Below, piece by piece: positions 1 to 8,781 of a DNA stretch of 64,000 nucleotides. The notes under the pieces are model-generated. The model made no database searches and was not told the origin of the DNA. It saw nothing but the letters and a program-made list of their open reading frames with translations. The stretch spans positions 1,674,001-1,738,000 of the forward strand of contig NZ_CP094473.1 of the NCBI RefSeq assembly GCF_023347535.1, written 5' to 3'. Source of the DNA: Faecalibacterium sp. HTF-F (GTDB taxonomy: Bacteria; Bacillota; Clostridia; Oscillospirales; Ruminococcaceae). The translations under genes and the position numbers were made by a program. Numbering within the stretch: position 1 is the stretch's first letter; the number at the start of each line of letters is the position of its first letter.

Positions 1-30
1 CGTTTTTCGTTACGACCTTTTTGTGAAAAT

Positions 31-64
31 GTGTTTGGAGCAGCCCGCAGGCTGCGACAAACAC
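31..64. other. Strong hairpin near window edge
   Basis: A 7-bp outer stem (GTGTTTG/CAAACAC) and a 6-bp inner stem (GCAGCC/GGCTGC) are separated by opposed GA/GA bases and closed by a CGCA loop. No clear T-run follows on either strand. It could be the terminator or leader of a gene lying off the left edge. The tandem GA mismatch hints at a folded RNA, but function is unknown. Confidence 0.4.
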
Positions 65-129
65 GAAATAAATAATATAATTTCCTTATTTTATGCCCAA
101 AGCAAACGCGGCGGGCATTTCAAATCGTA

Positions 130-171
130 AAACAAAAACCGCCCGGCAGCTCTTGCGAACCGACGGGCGGG
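130..171 (-). terminator. Intrinsic terminator after oadB
   Basis: Read on the minus strand, CCGCCCG and CGGGCGG arms pair and are followed by TTTTTGTTTT. It lies about 25 bases after the oadB stop codon, so it ends the decarboxylase transcript. Confidence 0.75.
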
Positions 172-193
172 AAAATCGTTTTTCAGGAAATGC

Positions 194-1402
194 TTAGCCG
201 AAAATGTTGATCAGGATACCGGCAGCAACAGCGGAGCCGATAACGCCTGCCACGTTGGGGCCCATTGCGTGCATCAGCAGGAAGTTGGAGGGATTCTCGC
301 TCTGACCAACCTTCTGAGAAACACGGGCAGCCATAGGCACAGCGGAAACACCTGCGGAACCGATCAGGGGGTTCACCTGACCGCCGCTCAGCACATACAT
401 CAGCTTGCCGAACAGCACACCTGCGGCAGTGCCGAAGGAGAATGCGATCAGGCCCAGCACAATGATGAACAGGGTGCGGGTGTTCAGGAAGGTGTTTGCA
501 GAGGTGGTGCAGCCAACGGACAGTGCCAGGAAGATGGTGATGATGTTCATCAGCTCATTGCCGGCGGTCTTCTGGATACGATCCACAACGCCGCACTCCT
601 TCATCAGGTTGCCCAGCATCAGCATGCCGACCAGAACAGCGGCATCCGGCACGATCAGGGACACCACGATGGTGACCATGATGGGGAAGATGATCCTTTC
701 GGTCTTGGAAACCGTGCGCAGCTGCTTCATCACGACAGAACGCTCTTTCTTGGAAGTCAGAGCCTTCATGATGGGCGGCTGGATGACGGGCACCAGAGCC
801 ATGTAGCTGTACGCTGCAACAGCGATGGAGCCCAGCAGCTCAGGAGCCAGACGGGAGGTGACGAAGATGGCAGTAGGGCCGTCTGCACCGCCGATGATGG
901 CAATTGCAGCAGACTGCTTCTGGGTGAAGTCCACCAGACCGGTAGCGGTCAGCAGGCGAGCGCCCATATAAGTACCGAAGATACCGAACTGAGCGGCAGC
1001 GCCCAGCAGCAGGCTCTTGGGGTTGGAGATCAGGGGTGCGAAGTCGGTCATGGTGCCAATGCCCAGGAAGATCAGCGGCGGGTAGATGCCCAGCTTAACG
1101 CCCATGTAGAGCATATCGGCCAGACCGCCGTTGTTCAGGATCTCCACCCACATGGGGTGTTCCAGACCGTCACCAACGAAATACTGCATGTGGATGACGC
1201 CGCTGCCGGGCAGGTTTGCCAGGATCATGCCGAATGCCATCGGCAGCAGGATCAGCGGCTCAAATTCCTTGACGATGGCCAGGTACAGCAAAAAGCAGCC
1301 CACGCAGATCATGATCGCGTACAGGTAGCCGCCCGGCTCACCGAAGCGTGCAAAGCCGGAACTTTGGAAAATACCGACCAGAGTATCAATAAACTGTGTC
1401 AT
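194..1402 (-). CDS. oadB: Na+-translocating decarboxylase subunit beta
   Basis: This is the membrane beta subunit of a biotin-dependent sodium-pumping decarboxylase of the oxaloacetate/methylmalonyl-CoA/glutaconyl-CoA type. It couples decarboxylation of carboxybiotin to Na+ export. The 402 residues match the family length. Visible hallmarks are repeated hydrophobic segments, the segment IIGGADGPTAIFVTSRLAPE near residue 170, and a C-terminal NPSNFLLMHAMGPNVAG stretch, both conserved in OadB/GcdB/MmdB. The start has a strong GAGGAGG ribosome site 6-7 bases upstream. It lies 15 bases downstream of the gamma-like gene on the same strand, so the two are co-transcribed. The carboxyltransferase and biotin-carrier genes are not in the window, so the substrate cannot be decided. 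Confidence 0.93.
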   Translation of the reverse strand: MTQFIDTLVGIFQSSGFARFGEPGGYLYAIMICVGCFLLYLAIVKEFEPLILLPMAFGMILANLPGSGVIHMQYFVGDGLEHPMWVEILNNGGLADMLYMGVKLGIYPPLIFLGIGTMTDFAPLISNPKSLLLGAAAQFGIFGTYMGARLLTATGLVDFTQKQSAAIAIIGGADGPTAIFVTSRLAPELLGSIAVAAYSYMALVPVIQPPIMKALTSKKERSVVMKQLRTVSKTERIIFPIMVTIVVSLIVPDAAVLVGMLMLGNLMKECGVVDRIQKTAGNELMNIITIFLALSVGCTTSANTFLNTRTLFIIVLGLIAFSFGTAAGVLFGKLMYVLSGGQVNPLIGSAGVSAVPMAARVSQKVGQSENPSNFLLMHAMGPNVAGVIGSAVAAGILINIFG

Positions 1403-1417
1403 GCTCTTCCTCCTCTG

Positions 1418-1777
1418 TTAAAACGGTGCGGTGGTGTCATTCACGCCCGCATTGCCCCAGCCGTTCTTGCTGCGGCGCACGGCCTTGAGGGTGTATTTGC
1501 CGTTGCCCATTGCGTGGATCGCAGCCATAATGGCAGCGACCACATCGCCGGGGATGCCCTCTTCCACCTGAGGAGCGGGAGCGGCTGCGGCCTGCTGCAC
1601 GGGTGCAGCGGGCTTTGCGGCGGGAGCCTTGGCGGCTTCCTTTGCGGCCTTTTTCTTGGTACCCATCGAATCGAAGATCTTGCCTTCCAGCGTGATGATG
1701 GCCATCAGCAGGATAAGGATCAAGAACACCAGTACGATGCCGGTAATGGTAACGACCACGTCAAAACCTAAATCCAT
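1418..1777 (-). CDS. Na+-pump decarboxylase gamma (OadG-like) subunit
   Basis: A protein of 119 residues with one N-terminal membrane helix (about residues 8-30), then an Ala/Pro/Lys-rich linker (about 40-70) and a short C-terminal soluble segment. This is the layout of OadG/MmdD-type small subunits that anchor and help assemble sodium-pump decarboxylases. The ATG at 1777 is chosen because CAGGAGG stands 5-6 bases upstream; a longer reading starting ten codons earlier has no ribosome site. It directly precedes oadB. The proline/alanine linker resembles that of biotin carriers, but no biotinylation motif (MKM/MKL) is present, so it is not the biotin carrier itself. Confidence 0.75.
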   Translation of the reverse strand: MDLGFDVVVTITGIVLVFLILILLMAIITLEGKIFDSMGTKKKAAKEAAKAPAAKPAAPVQQAAAAPAPQVEEGIPGDVVAAIMAAIHAMGNGKYTLKAVRRSKNGWGNAGVNDTTAPF

Positions 1778-1846
1778 GGTTTTCCTCCTGTTTTTCAGAA
1801 TCCGCATCCGGCCCCGAGGTCGTCAGCAGAAAATCAATTTGGAAAT

Positions 1847-1875
1847 ATTATACCTTATTTTCCAATTCATTTCAA
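1847..1875 (-). promoter_or_regulatory. Sigma-70 type promoter for decarboxylase genes
   Basis: On the minus strand TTGAAA (1870-1875) is followed after exactly 17 bases by TATAAT (1847-1852), about 70 bases upstream of the gamma subunit start. Confidence 0.8.
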
Positions 1876-1964
1876 TAAAAACCGACAATTTTTCTTTTTG
1901 CCGCTTTCATTCGGGTGCATGGATAAATCGTGTCCGCCTTTTTCTCTGCTGCAGCCTGTCGGGC

Positions 1965-2990
1965 TTACCGGCGGCCGATGCGGGGCGTTGCGTCCATAAA
2001 ACCGGTCTCCAGCTTGTCGTTCAGGCCGAGACTCATGGCCGTGCCCAGCGCCACGCAGTTCACGGGGTCGGGCGAAACCGTCACTTCCACCTTGAGCTCC
2101 TCGCTCAGATACTCGGTCAGGCCATGCAGCTGTGCACCGCCGCCGGTGAGCATGACACCGTTGCGGTAGATATCACCGGCCAGCTCCGGCGGGGTCTTTT
2201 CCAGCACCTGATGGGCTGCGGTGCCGATCTGCTCGCTGAGCATCATGACCGGATCGTAGAGATCATCGGTGGAAACATTCACGCGCACCGGCAGGCCGGT
2301 GAGCAGGCTGCGGCCCTTGATCTCCATGGTCTCGTGGAAATCGGTCTTCTGGGGGCAGCAGGCCACATTCTTTTTCAGTTCCTCAGCGGTACGCTGGCCG
2401 ATGGCCACGCTGTATTTGTTGCGCACGAACTTGAGGATCTCTTCGTCGTAGTGGTTGCCGGCCACGCGCACACTGGTGGCCTTGACCTTACCGCCCAGAC
2501 TCAGCACTGCAATATCGGTGGTGCCGCCGCCGATGTCGATGATCATGCGGCCCTCCGGCTGGGTGATATCGATGCCGGAACCGAGAGCGGCGGCAATGGG
2601 CTCGTCGATCAGATACACCTGACGGGCACCAGCAGCCACCACAGCTTCCACCACAGCATCGCTTTCGATGCCGGTGATCGCAGCAGGCACGCAGACTGCC
2701 ACCCGGGGCTTGACCATATGGGAGTTGTAAACCTGCTTGACAAAGCGACAGATCAGCTCACGGGTCATGGTGTGGTCGCTGATAACGCCGTCTTTCAGCG
2801 GAAAGATCGCGGAAATATAGTTCGGGGTGCGGCCCACCATGGCCAGAGCCTTATCGCCGACTTCCAGCACGGTGTTTTTGCGCGTGTCCATTGCCACAAC
2901 GCTGGGCTGGTTGAGTACAACGCCCTGCCCCGCCTGTGCGATGATGATGGTGGTGGTACCAAGGTCGATACCGATATCGTTCTGTGCCAT
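1965..2990 (-). CDS. mreB: Rod shape-determining actin homologue MreB
   Basis: Actin-fold ATPase that forms membrane-associated filaments and directs lateral cell-wall synthesis. At 341 residues it has the usual MreB length. Sequence signs are the phosphate-1 motif IGIDLGTTT at residues 6-14, the phosphate-2 region IDIGGGTTDIAVLSLGG, and the adenosine motif VMLTGGGAQLHGL near residue 270. The ATG at 2990 follows AAAGGAAC by a normal spacing; the longer open frame upstream lacks a ribosome site and adds non-family sequence. It is not next to mreC or mreD here, which also occurs for mbl-type paralogues, so MreB versus Mbl cannot be separated from sequence alone. TATACT-like boxes lie 30-60 bases upstream. 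Confidence 0.9.
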   Translation of the reverse strand: MAQNDIGIDLGTTTIIIAQAGQGVVLNQPSVVAMDTRKNTVLEVGDKALAMVGRTPNYISAIFPLKDGVISDHTMTRELICRFVKQVYNSHMVKPRVAVCVPAAITGIESDAVVEAVVAAGARQVYLIDEPIAAALGSGIDITQPEGRMIIDIGGGTTDIAVLSLGGKVKATSVRVAGNHYDEEILKFVRNKYSVAIGQRTAEELKKNVACCPQKTDFHETMEIKGRSLLTGLPVRVNVSTDDLYDPVMMLSEQIGTAAHQVLEKTPPELAGDIYRNGVMLTGGGAQLHGLTEYLSEELKVEVTVSPDPVNCVALGTAMSLGLNDKLETGFMDATPRIGRR

Positions 2991-3142
2991 AAATTCTCTG
3001 TTCCTTTCTGGTTCCTCTATCGAAACAACGGCCTGTTGATGCAGGCCGGAAATCATACCAGCTTACAGTATAGCATAGTTGCCGTAAAAAGTATACCGGT
3101 TTTGAACGGCTTCCCGGGCAGATTCTGCTCTGCAGGCATCGG

Positions 3143-5362
3143 TCATTCCTCTGTTTTCATCTGCTCCGGCGGCAGCTCTGCCTGCAACAGATAGCACAGG
3201 CCGCTGTAGCGCAGATTCTGGCGGGTGTTTCCCATCATGCGGTTCACAACGTCCCGTCGGCCTGCCACGATGCACAGTTTGCGTGCGCGGGTAACGCCGG
3301 TGTAGAACAGGTTGCGGTAGCACAGCCGCGGCGGCACCTGCGCCACCGGCAGGATCACCGCCGGGAACTCGCTGCCCTGACTCTTGTGCACCGTGATGGC
3401 GTAAGCGATCTCCAGCTCGCCCAGGTTCTCTGCCGGATAGATCAGCCGCCGGTCATCCATGCGCACCACCATGGAGCGGTCACGGGGATTGATGCTCTCC
3501 ACGATGCCGATATCGCCATTGTAGGCACCCACTCCCTGTTCCCCGCCGATGCGGTTCCAGATGATCTCGTAATTGTTGCGCACCTGCATCACTTTATCGC
3601 CGACCCGGAATACCCGGGACGCGCTTTGCAGCTGAGGCTTGCCCTTCTGCTCCGGGTTGAGCAGATTCTGCAGCTCCACATTCAGCGCCTGCGTGCCGGT
3701 GGGGCCCAGCTTTGTGGGGCAGAGCACCTGAATATCCCGGATCGGGTCAAAGCCATAGCTGCGCGGCAGGCGGGTGGTAACAAGATCGCACACCAGCTTC
3801 CGGGCCGCATCGCCGTCCGATTCCAGAAAGAAGAAGTCGTCGGTCCTGCCGCCCTTCTGCAGCGGCTCGCTGCTGATGATGTGGTGGGCGTTTTCCACGA
3901 TCAGGCTGCGCGCCGCCTGCCGGAAGATCTCGTTCAGGCAGACCGTGGGCACCAGCCCGGAGCGGATCACCTCGCCCAGAATGTTGCCCGGCCCCACACT
4001 GGGCAGCTGGTCGGCATCGCCCACCATGATGATGCGGCAGCTGTAGCGCAGCGCCGCAATAAGGGCCTGAAACAGCTTCACATCCACCATGCTCATTTCG
4101 TCCAGAATGACCACATCGCACTTGAGCAGGTTCTTATCGTTATGGATAAAGCTGACCACGCCGCCGGTGTAGTCCACCTCCAGCAGACGGTGGATGGTGC
4201 TGGCCTTGCGTCCGGTCAGTTCGCTCAGGCGCTTGGCTGCGCGGCCCGTGGGGGCGCACAGCGCCACCCTCTCTGCCTGATCTTCCAGCAGCTGCAGGAT
4301 GGCGTTGACGGTAGTAGTCTTGCCGGTGCCGGGGCCGCCGGTGAGCACAAGGCAGTTCTCAGTCATGGCCTTGCGGATGGCTTCCTTCTGCAAAGGTGCA
4401 TAGGCAAAGCCCTGCGTCAGTTCCAGGATCTGAATGTTTTTATCCAGCCCACGGGCGGTGTTTTTGCCCCGTTTTGTCAGCATGGCAAGCCGGGCAGCAA
4501 TATCCTCCTCGGCTTCCAGCAGGTCGGGCAGATAGATATAAGGTGTGCCATCGAACAGCTTCACCCGCAGTTCTTCGGTTCGGATGCATTCATCCAGTGC
4601 TGCGGCCAGCTTTTCCGGCGGCTGATGGATGAAGCCCGCCGCCGTTTCCAGCAGCTGGGTGCGCGGCAGGCAGGTATGGCCGTTGCCTGCGTTGTGGCGC
4701 AGGGTGCGCAGCAGGGCTGCTTCCAGCCGCTGGGCGCAGTCGCCCTCCATATGGTAATACTGGGCGATGCTGTCCGCATGGCGGAAGTCCAGCTGCAGCG
4801 GTTCGCCGCAGAGCAGATAGGGATTTGCCGCAATGGCCTGCATGGCCCCGGGCCCAAAGGTGCGGAACACTTCCATCGCCCTGCGGGGGCTGATCTCGAA
4901 CTGAGCCAGATAGGCAATGAGCTCCCGCATCCCGAACATCCGCTTGAACTCCTGCTGGATACGGTCGGCCTTGTCGGCAGAGATGCCGGGCACCTGCGTG
5001 AGCCGGGCCGGGTCGTTGGCGATCACCTCCAGTGCCTCAGCCCCGAACAGATCGATGATCTTATCCGCTGTTTTGGCTCCGATATACGGCAGCGACTTGC
5101 TGGCCAGAAAGGCGTAGACAGCTTCCAGATCCTTCGGCATATCGGTCTCGCACTCCTGTGCGTGGAACTGGCGGCCATAGGTGGCGTGGTTCTCATACCG
5201 GCCGCGGCATACCACGCTTTCGCCTGCGTGCAGTTCCCCCACGATGCCGCACACCACCGTGACCACCCCGCCGCCGGATAGTTCAAACACGGTGTAACCG
5301 TTATCCTCATTTTCATAGATGATATCTTCCACGGTGCCTTCGATCTGTTCCAGTTCTGCCAT
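3143..5362 (-). CDS. recD2: ATP-dependent 5'-3' DNA helicase RecD2
   Basis: Superfamily 1B helicase of the RecD2 (RecD-like, RecBC-independent) family, acting in DNA repair and replication-fork handling. The 739 residues carry an N-terminal OB/helix-hairpin-helix half (for example VPGISADKADRIQQEF near 110-130), then helicase motif I GGPGTGKTTT (about residue 345), motif II VVILDEMSMVD, motif III MVGDADQLPSVGPG and a C-terminal motif VI region with YAITVHKSQGSEFP and TGVTRAR. The ATG at 5362 is preceded by GGAGGTGAGCGT; an in-frame start ten codons earlier lacks a ribosome site. It is transcribed alone, divided from the neighbouring lipoprotein gene by a terminator. Confidence 0.92.
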   Translation of the reverse strand: MAELEQIEGTVEDIIYENEDNGYTVFELSGGGVVTVVCGIVGELHAGESVVCRGRYENHATYGRQFHAQECETDMPKDLEAVYAFLASKSLPYIGAKTADKIIDLFGAEALEVIANDPARLTQVPGISADKADRIQQEFKRMFGMRELIAYLAQFEISPRRAMEVFRTFGPGAMQAIAANPYLLCGEPLQLDFRHADSIAQYYHMEGDCAQRLEAALLRTLRHNAGNGHTCLPRTQLLETAAGFIHQPPEKLAAALDECIRTEELRVKLFDGTPYIYLPDLLEAEEDIAARLAMLTKRGKNTARGLDKNIQILELTQGFAYAPLQKEAIRKAMTENCLVLTGGPGTGKTTTVNAILQLLEDQAERVALCAPTGRAAKRLSELTGRKASTIHRLLEVDYTGGVVSFIHNDKNLLKCDVVILDEMSMVDVKLFQALIAALRYSCRIIMVGDADQLPSVGPGNILGEVIRSGLVPTVCLNEIFRQAARSLIVENAHHIISSEPLQKGGRTDDFFFLESDGDAARKLVCDLVTTRLPRSYGFDPIRDIQVLCPTKLGPTGTQALNVELQNLLNPEQKGKPQLQSASRVFRVGDKVMQVRNNYEIIWNRIGGEQGVGAYNGDIGIVESINPRDRSMVVRMDDRRLIYPAENLGELEIAYAITVHKSQGSEFPAVILPVAQVPPRLCYRNLFYTGVTRARKLCIVAGRRDVVNRMMGNTRQNLRYSGLCYLLQAELPPEQMKTEE

Positions 5363-5448
5363 ACGCTCACCTCCTGCCAGATACACAATCATATGTAGTA
5401 TAACGCTTTTGGCGGGATTTGTAAATCAGAAGAGTCAACAGACAAACA

Positions 5449-5503
5449 CAAAACCGGAAGCACTTCACTCACACCTGTGTGTGGTGGTATGCTTCCGGTT
5501 CTG
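5449..5503 (-). terminator. Terminator after lipoprotein gene
   Basis: AACCGGAAGC and GCTTCCGGTT pair across about 29 bases that can themselves fold; on the minus strand the stem is followed by TTTTGTGTTTG. It directly follows the stop codon of the lipoprotein gene at 5509. Confidence 0.7.
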
Positions 5504-5508
5504 TTCGT

Positions 5509-6165
5509 TCAATCATTTATCACACGGTAATCCGACGGGATCGCGAGCACTGCTTCATCCGCAACGGGTTTCAGCTCAATGTTTTCCATGCCGACAATGG
5601 GTTCCACCAGAATAAAGCTCAGCTCGTTGCCATCGTAGCAGTAAGTATAGGTTGCATAAATGTTCTCCTGATGCACCTTGAGTGTTTCCGTGTCATACGT
5701 CTTATCATCTTTTTTGTATTTTCCTGCCGAAATGGAGCCAACGTTCTGATCGGTCGGCAGCGTAAAATAGCCGTAACACGCCCGGATGGAAGCAGCATAG
5801 CTATCTGCAGTCGGGCTGCCAGCCGGATACTTCCACCATTCTTTGTTGCCGCCTCTGGAACCTATCAGGTAAACATTGCCGTCAGCATCCACACGCAGCT
5901 TATGGTCGGCCGCGGTCTCATATCCGGCCTGTTTGCCCCTAATCGCGTATTTCAGCTCCACCTTCTGTCCACTGGCCATCATATCCGCCGTCAGGGTGTA
6001 CTCCTGCGCCTTGATACCCTTTGCATCAAAATATTGCTTGGTGCGGGAGTTCTGCCACGTCAGCTCTGCCGGACCCGCCGGGGCCGTCCCATCGCAGGCC
6101 GTCAGTCCGGTCAGGATCATCACCGCAGATAAAAAAACCGCTGCAAGCCGTTTTCTCAGTTTCAT
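5509..6165 (-). CDS. Putative lipoprotein of unknown function
   Basis: A 218-residue exported protein. The first 24 residues form a type II signal peptide with charged KLRKR start, hydrophobic core and lipobox LTAC, so the mature protein should be anchored at the outer face of the membrane by Cys. The rest is rich in Tyr, Lys and Asp and contains no motif I recognise; alternating polar/aromatic strands suggest a beta-rich domain. The ATG at 6165 is used because AGGAGG lies nine bases before it; the longer frame begins inside that ribosome site. It stands alone between two terminators, so context gives no role. Confidence 0.7.
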   Translation of the reverse strand: MKLRKRLAAVFLSAVMILTGLTACDGTAPAGPAELTWQNSRTKQYFDAKGIKAQEYTLTADMMASGQKVELKYAIRGKQAGYETAADHKLRVDADGNVYLIGSRGGNKEWWKYPAGSPTADSYAASIRACYGYFTLPTDQNVGSISAGKYKKDDKTYDTETLKVHQENIYATYTYCYDGNELSFILVEPIVGMENIELKPVADEAVLAIPSDYRVIND

Positions 6166-6292
6166 TTCGATTTTCCTCCTCAATCAAAACCTTCTGCTTC
6201 CAGAATTTCCCTTATTATCCCCCCCCCGAGGATTTTTGTCAAGAACTTTTTGAAATTTCAGCACTTTTGCAAAAAGTCGTTTTCTTCCACAC

Positions 6293-6328
6293 AAAAAAGC
6301 CAGCCAGACCCGAAGGCCCAGCTGGCTT
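6293..6328 (-). terminator. Terminator after MATE exporter gene
   Basis: On the minus strand AAGCCAGC-TGG-GCC pairs with GGT-CTG-GCTGGCTT around a UUCG-type tetraloop and is followed by TTTTTT. It is about 30 bases past the MATE stop codon. Confidence 0.85.
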
Positions 6329-6357
6329 GTGCTATTATAAATATTCCCGCTGCCGCG

Positions 6358-7731
6358 TCAGGCCTTTGCCGCCTGCGCGTCGTGCGCTTTCTCGATGTCC
6401 TTTTCCTTCTGCAGCTTTCTGCGCACCACAAAGTAGGCCGGAATGAGGAAGAAGCAGGCAAAGAACCACGCCACCGGGTTTGCGATGCAGGCCGCAAAGT
6501 AGCCCCACAGCGGCACGAACCAGAAGCCCACCATTGCGCGGGCCACCATTTCGGCCACGCCGGCGAACATGGCAAGACCGGAGAAGCCCAGCCCCTGAAT
6601 GGTGTAACGGTAGATGATGAGCACCGCCAGCGGGATATAGAAAACGCTGTTCCAGAAGATAAAGCTCTGAGCATTGGCCATGATCGCGGTCTCGCCCGCA
6701 TCGAGGAACAGGCCGATGAGCAGCTTATCCGTCACGCGCAGGATAAGGAAGGACGCAATGCTGTACACACAGCCAATGCCCAGGGCGGTGTTCACGCCGC
6801 GATTCACACGGCCAAGGTCTTTGGCGCCCATATTCTGGCTGGTGTAGGTGGTCATGGCGGTGCCGATGCTCTCCAGCGGCACGCTGAGGAACTGCGCCGC
6901 CTTGCCGCCTGCAGTCTGCGCAGCCACGATGTCGCTGCCGAGACCATTCACAGCGCCCTGCAGTACCACGCTGCCGATGGCCGTGATGCTGCACTGCAGG
7001 CCCATGGGGATGCCCATGTTGCACAGCTTTGCGCAGTGGGTCAGGCTGAAACGGCCCTCTTCCCTGCTCCAGCGCAGCTCCGGGTAGTGGCGCATGATGT
7101 ACAGCAGACTGCCAAGGCCCGCCACCGCCTGACTGAACACGGTAGCAAAGGCCGCACCGAATGCGCCCATGTTGAGCACAATGATGCAGGCAAGGTCCAG
7201 CCCGATGTTCAGCACGCTGGCCACCAGCAGAAAATACAGCGGGCGCTTGCTGTCGCCCAGTGCACGCATCAGGGCGCTGGTCACATTATAAAGCAGAGTG
7301 AAGGGGATGCCTGCAAAAATGGTGCGGATATAGATATCCGCAAGGTCGATGATATCGGCCGGGGTGTTCGTCCACACCAGCACCAGCCGGGTCATAGCCA
7401 CCGTAACGATGGTGAGCACCGTGGCAAAAGCGATGGACAGCCACACGGTATTGGCGGTGTAGCGGCGCATTTCCTTGTAATCCTTGGCACCGAAGGTCCA
7501 GGAAATCGGGATGGAAAAACCGCAGGCGATGCCGTTCACAAAGCCCAGCACCAGATAGTTCAAACCGCCCACGCTGCCCACAGCGGCCAGCGCTTCCACG
7601 CCCACAAAGCGGCCCACGATGATGGTATCGGCCAGATTATAGAACTGCTGGAACAGACTGCCCAGCATCAGCGGCACCGCAAACGCAAGGATCAGCTTCA
7701 GCGGACTGCCCTGTGTCATATCCTTTGTCAT
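6358..7731 (-). CDS. MATE family multidrug/Na+ antiporter
   Basis: Cation-driven exporter of the MATE family (DinF/NorM-like), expected in the cytoplasmic membrane. The 457 residues show about twelve hydrophobic segments in two similar halves, and the N-terminal PLMLGSLFQQFYNLADTIIV with VGVEALAAVGSVG is typical of clostridial MATE proteins. The charged C-terminal tail (RRKLQKEKDIEKAHDAQ) is cytoplasmic. The ATG at 7731 is preceded by AGGAGG seven bases away; the reading frame is open six codons further but lacks a ribosome site. It is a single-gene unit ending in a strong terminator. Substrate cannot be told from sequence. Confidence 0.9.
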   Translation of the reverse strand: MTKDMTQGSPLKLILAFAVPLMLGSLFQQFYNLADTIIVGRFVGVEALAAVGSVGGLNYLVLGFVNGIACGFSIPISWTFGAKDYKEMRRYTANTVWLSIAFATVLTIVTVAMTRLVLVWTNTPADIIDLADIYIRTIFAGIPFTLLYNVTSALMRALGDSKRPLYFLLVASVLNIGLDLACIIVLNMGAFGAAFATVFSQAVAGLGSLLYIMRHYPELRWSREEGRFSLTHCAKLCNMGIPMGLQCSITAIGSVVLQGAVNGLGSDIVAAQTAGGKAAQFLSVPLESIGTAMTTYTSQNMGAKDLGRVNRGVNTALGIGCVYSIASFLILRVTDKLLIGLFLDAGETAIMANAQSFIFWNSVFYIPLAVLIIYRYTIQGLGFSGLAMFAGVAEMVARAMVGFWFVPLWGYFAACIANPVAWFFACFFLIPAYFVVRRKLQKEKDIEKAHDAQAAKA

Positions 7732-7842
7732 GGCAAAACCTCCTACCACTCAGGGGATATCTGAAAGCAAAGAAACAAACCATGTTTTCAGCTTTTCAGA
7801 TGCGCCCCGGAAAAATCTGCTCAACGGCGTATTTTTGCCGTG

Positions 7843-7875
7843 AAAAACGCCCTGCCGGAAAAGGGCAGGACGTTG
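7843..7875 (-). terminator. Terminator of the amino acid ABC operon
   Basis: On the minus strand ACGTCCTGCCC pairs with GGCAGGGCGT around TTTTCC and runs into TTTTT. It is about 100 bases beyond the ATPase stop codon. Confidence 0.75.
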
Positions 7876-7977
7876 TGTGCATTCATGAATGGTATTATAG
7901 CGGAGTGACGCAGGATTTACAAGATTTGCATTGCATCAACATTTACGAATTTTTGCAGAAAGAATTGGTGATTTTGC

Positions 7978-8760
7978 TTATTCCGAGTAATGCGCAAGGA
8001 ACTGCTTGGTGCGCTCTTCCTGCGGGTGCTCAATGAGCTGCCGGGCAGGGCCTTCCTCCACCACAACGCCGCCATCCATGAACATGATACGGTCGGCCAC
8101 GTCACGGGCAAAATGCATTTCGTGGGTGACGATGATCATGGTGGTCTTACGGTCAGCAAGTTCACGCAGAACTTTCAGCACTTCACCGGTCAGTTCCGGG
8201 TCAAGGGCGCTGGTGGGCTCGTCGAAGCAGAGGATGTCCGGGTGCAGGGCCAGTGCGCGGGCAATGGCTACGCGCTGCTGCTGACCGCCGGAGAGCTGGT
8301 GCGGATAGTGGCCTGCACGGGCAGACAGGCCCATCTGGGCCAGAAGCTCCTGTGCCTGCTGTTCCAGCTGGGCATGGATGGCTTTTTTGTTTGCCTTGTA
8401 ATCCGGGCTCTCCTTTGCCAGCAGCTCACCGGCCAGCATCACGTTCTGCAGGGCGGTATACTGCGGAAAGAGGTTGAAGTTCTGGAATACCAGACCAAAG
8501 TGCAGCCGCTTTTTGCGCACCTCGCTTTCCCGTTGGGTGGCGGGGTCGGCGGCGTCCCACATGGTCTCGCCGTTCACCTTGATGATGCCGGCATCCGGCC
8601 TCTCAAGGAAATTCAGGCAGCGCAGCAGGGTGGTCTTGCCGGAACCGGACGAGCCTATGATGGCCAGCGCCTCACCCTGTTCAAGGTTCAACGAAATATC
8701 TTTGAGCACCTTGGTCTCGCCAAAGTTTTTGCCGATGCCGGAGGCTTCAAGCAGTGCCAT
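7978..8760 (-). CDS. Polar amino acid ABC transporter ATPase
   Basis: Nucleotide-binding subunit of an ABC importer of the polar amino acid family (GlnQ/ArtP/TcyC-like), 260 residues. Walker A is GSSGSGKTT near residue 36, signature LSGGQQQRVAIARAL near 155, Walker B ILCFDEPTSALDPE, and the switch histidine lies in IIVTHEMHFARDVADR. It is the third gene of the binding protein-permease-ATPase operon, 21 bases after the permease, with a GGAAGGA ribosome site. The family imports basic, acidic or sulfur amino acids; the exact substrate is not visible. Confidence 0.92.
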   Translation of the reverse strand: MALLEASGIGKNFGETKVLKDISLNLEQGEALAIIGSSGSGKTTLLRCLNFLERPDAGIIKVNGETMWDAADPATQRESEVRKKRLHFGLVFQNFNLFPQYTALQNVMLAGELLAKESPDYKANKKAIHAQLEQQAQELLAQMGLSARAGHYPHQLSGGQQQRVAIARALALHPDILCFDEPTSALDPELTGEVLKVLRELADRKTTMIIVTHEMHFARDVADRIMFMDGGVVVEEGPARQLIEHPQEERTKQFLAHYSE

Positions 8761-8781
8761 GATTCAGTTTCCTTCCTTTCA

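Noticed and set aside
269-1771. Long plus-strand frame opposite oadB
   Set aside because: It is a shadow of oadB and the gamma gene: His/Gln-rich, low complexity, no ribosome site.
1418-1777. Biotin carrier subunit of the decarboxylase
   Set aside because: An Ala/Pro linker is present, but the biotinylation motif with Met-Lys-Met/Leu is absent.
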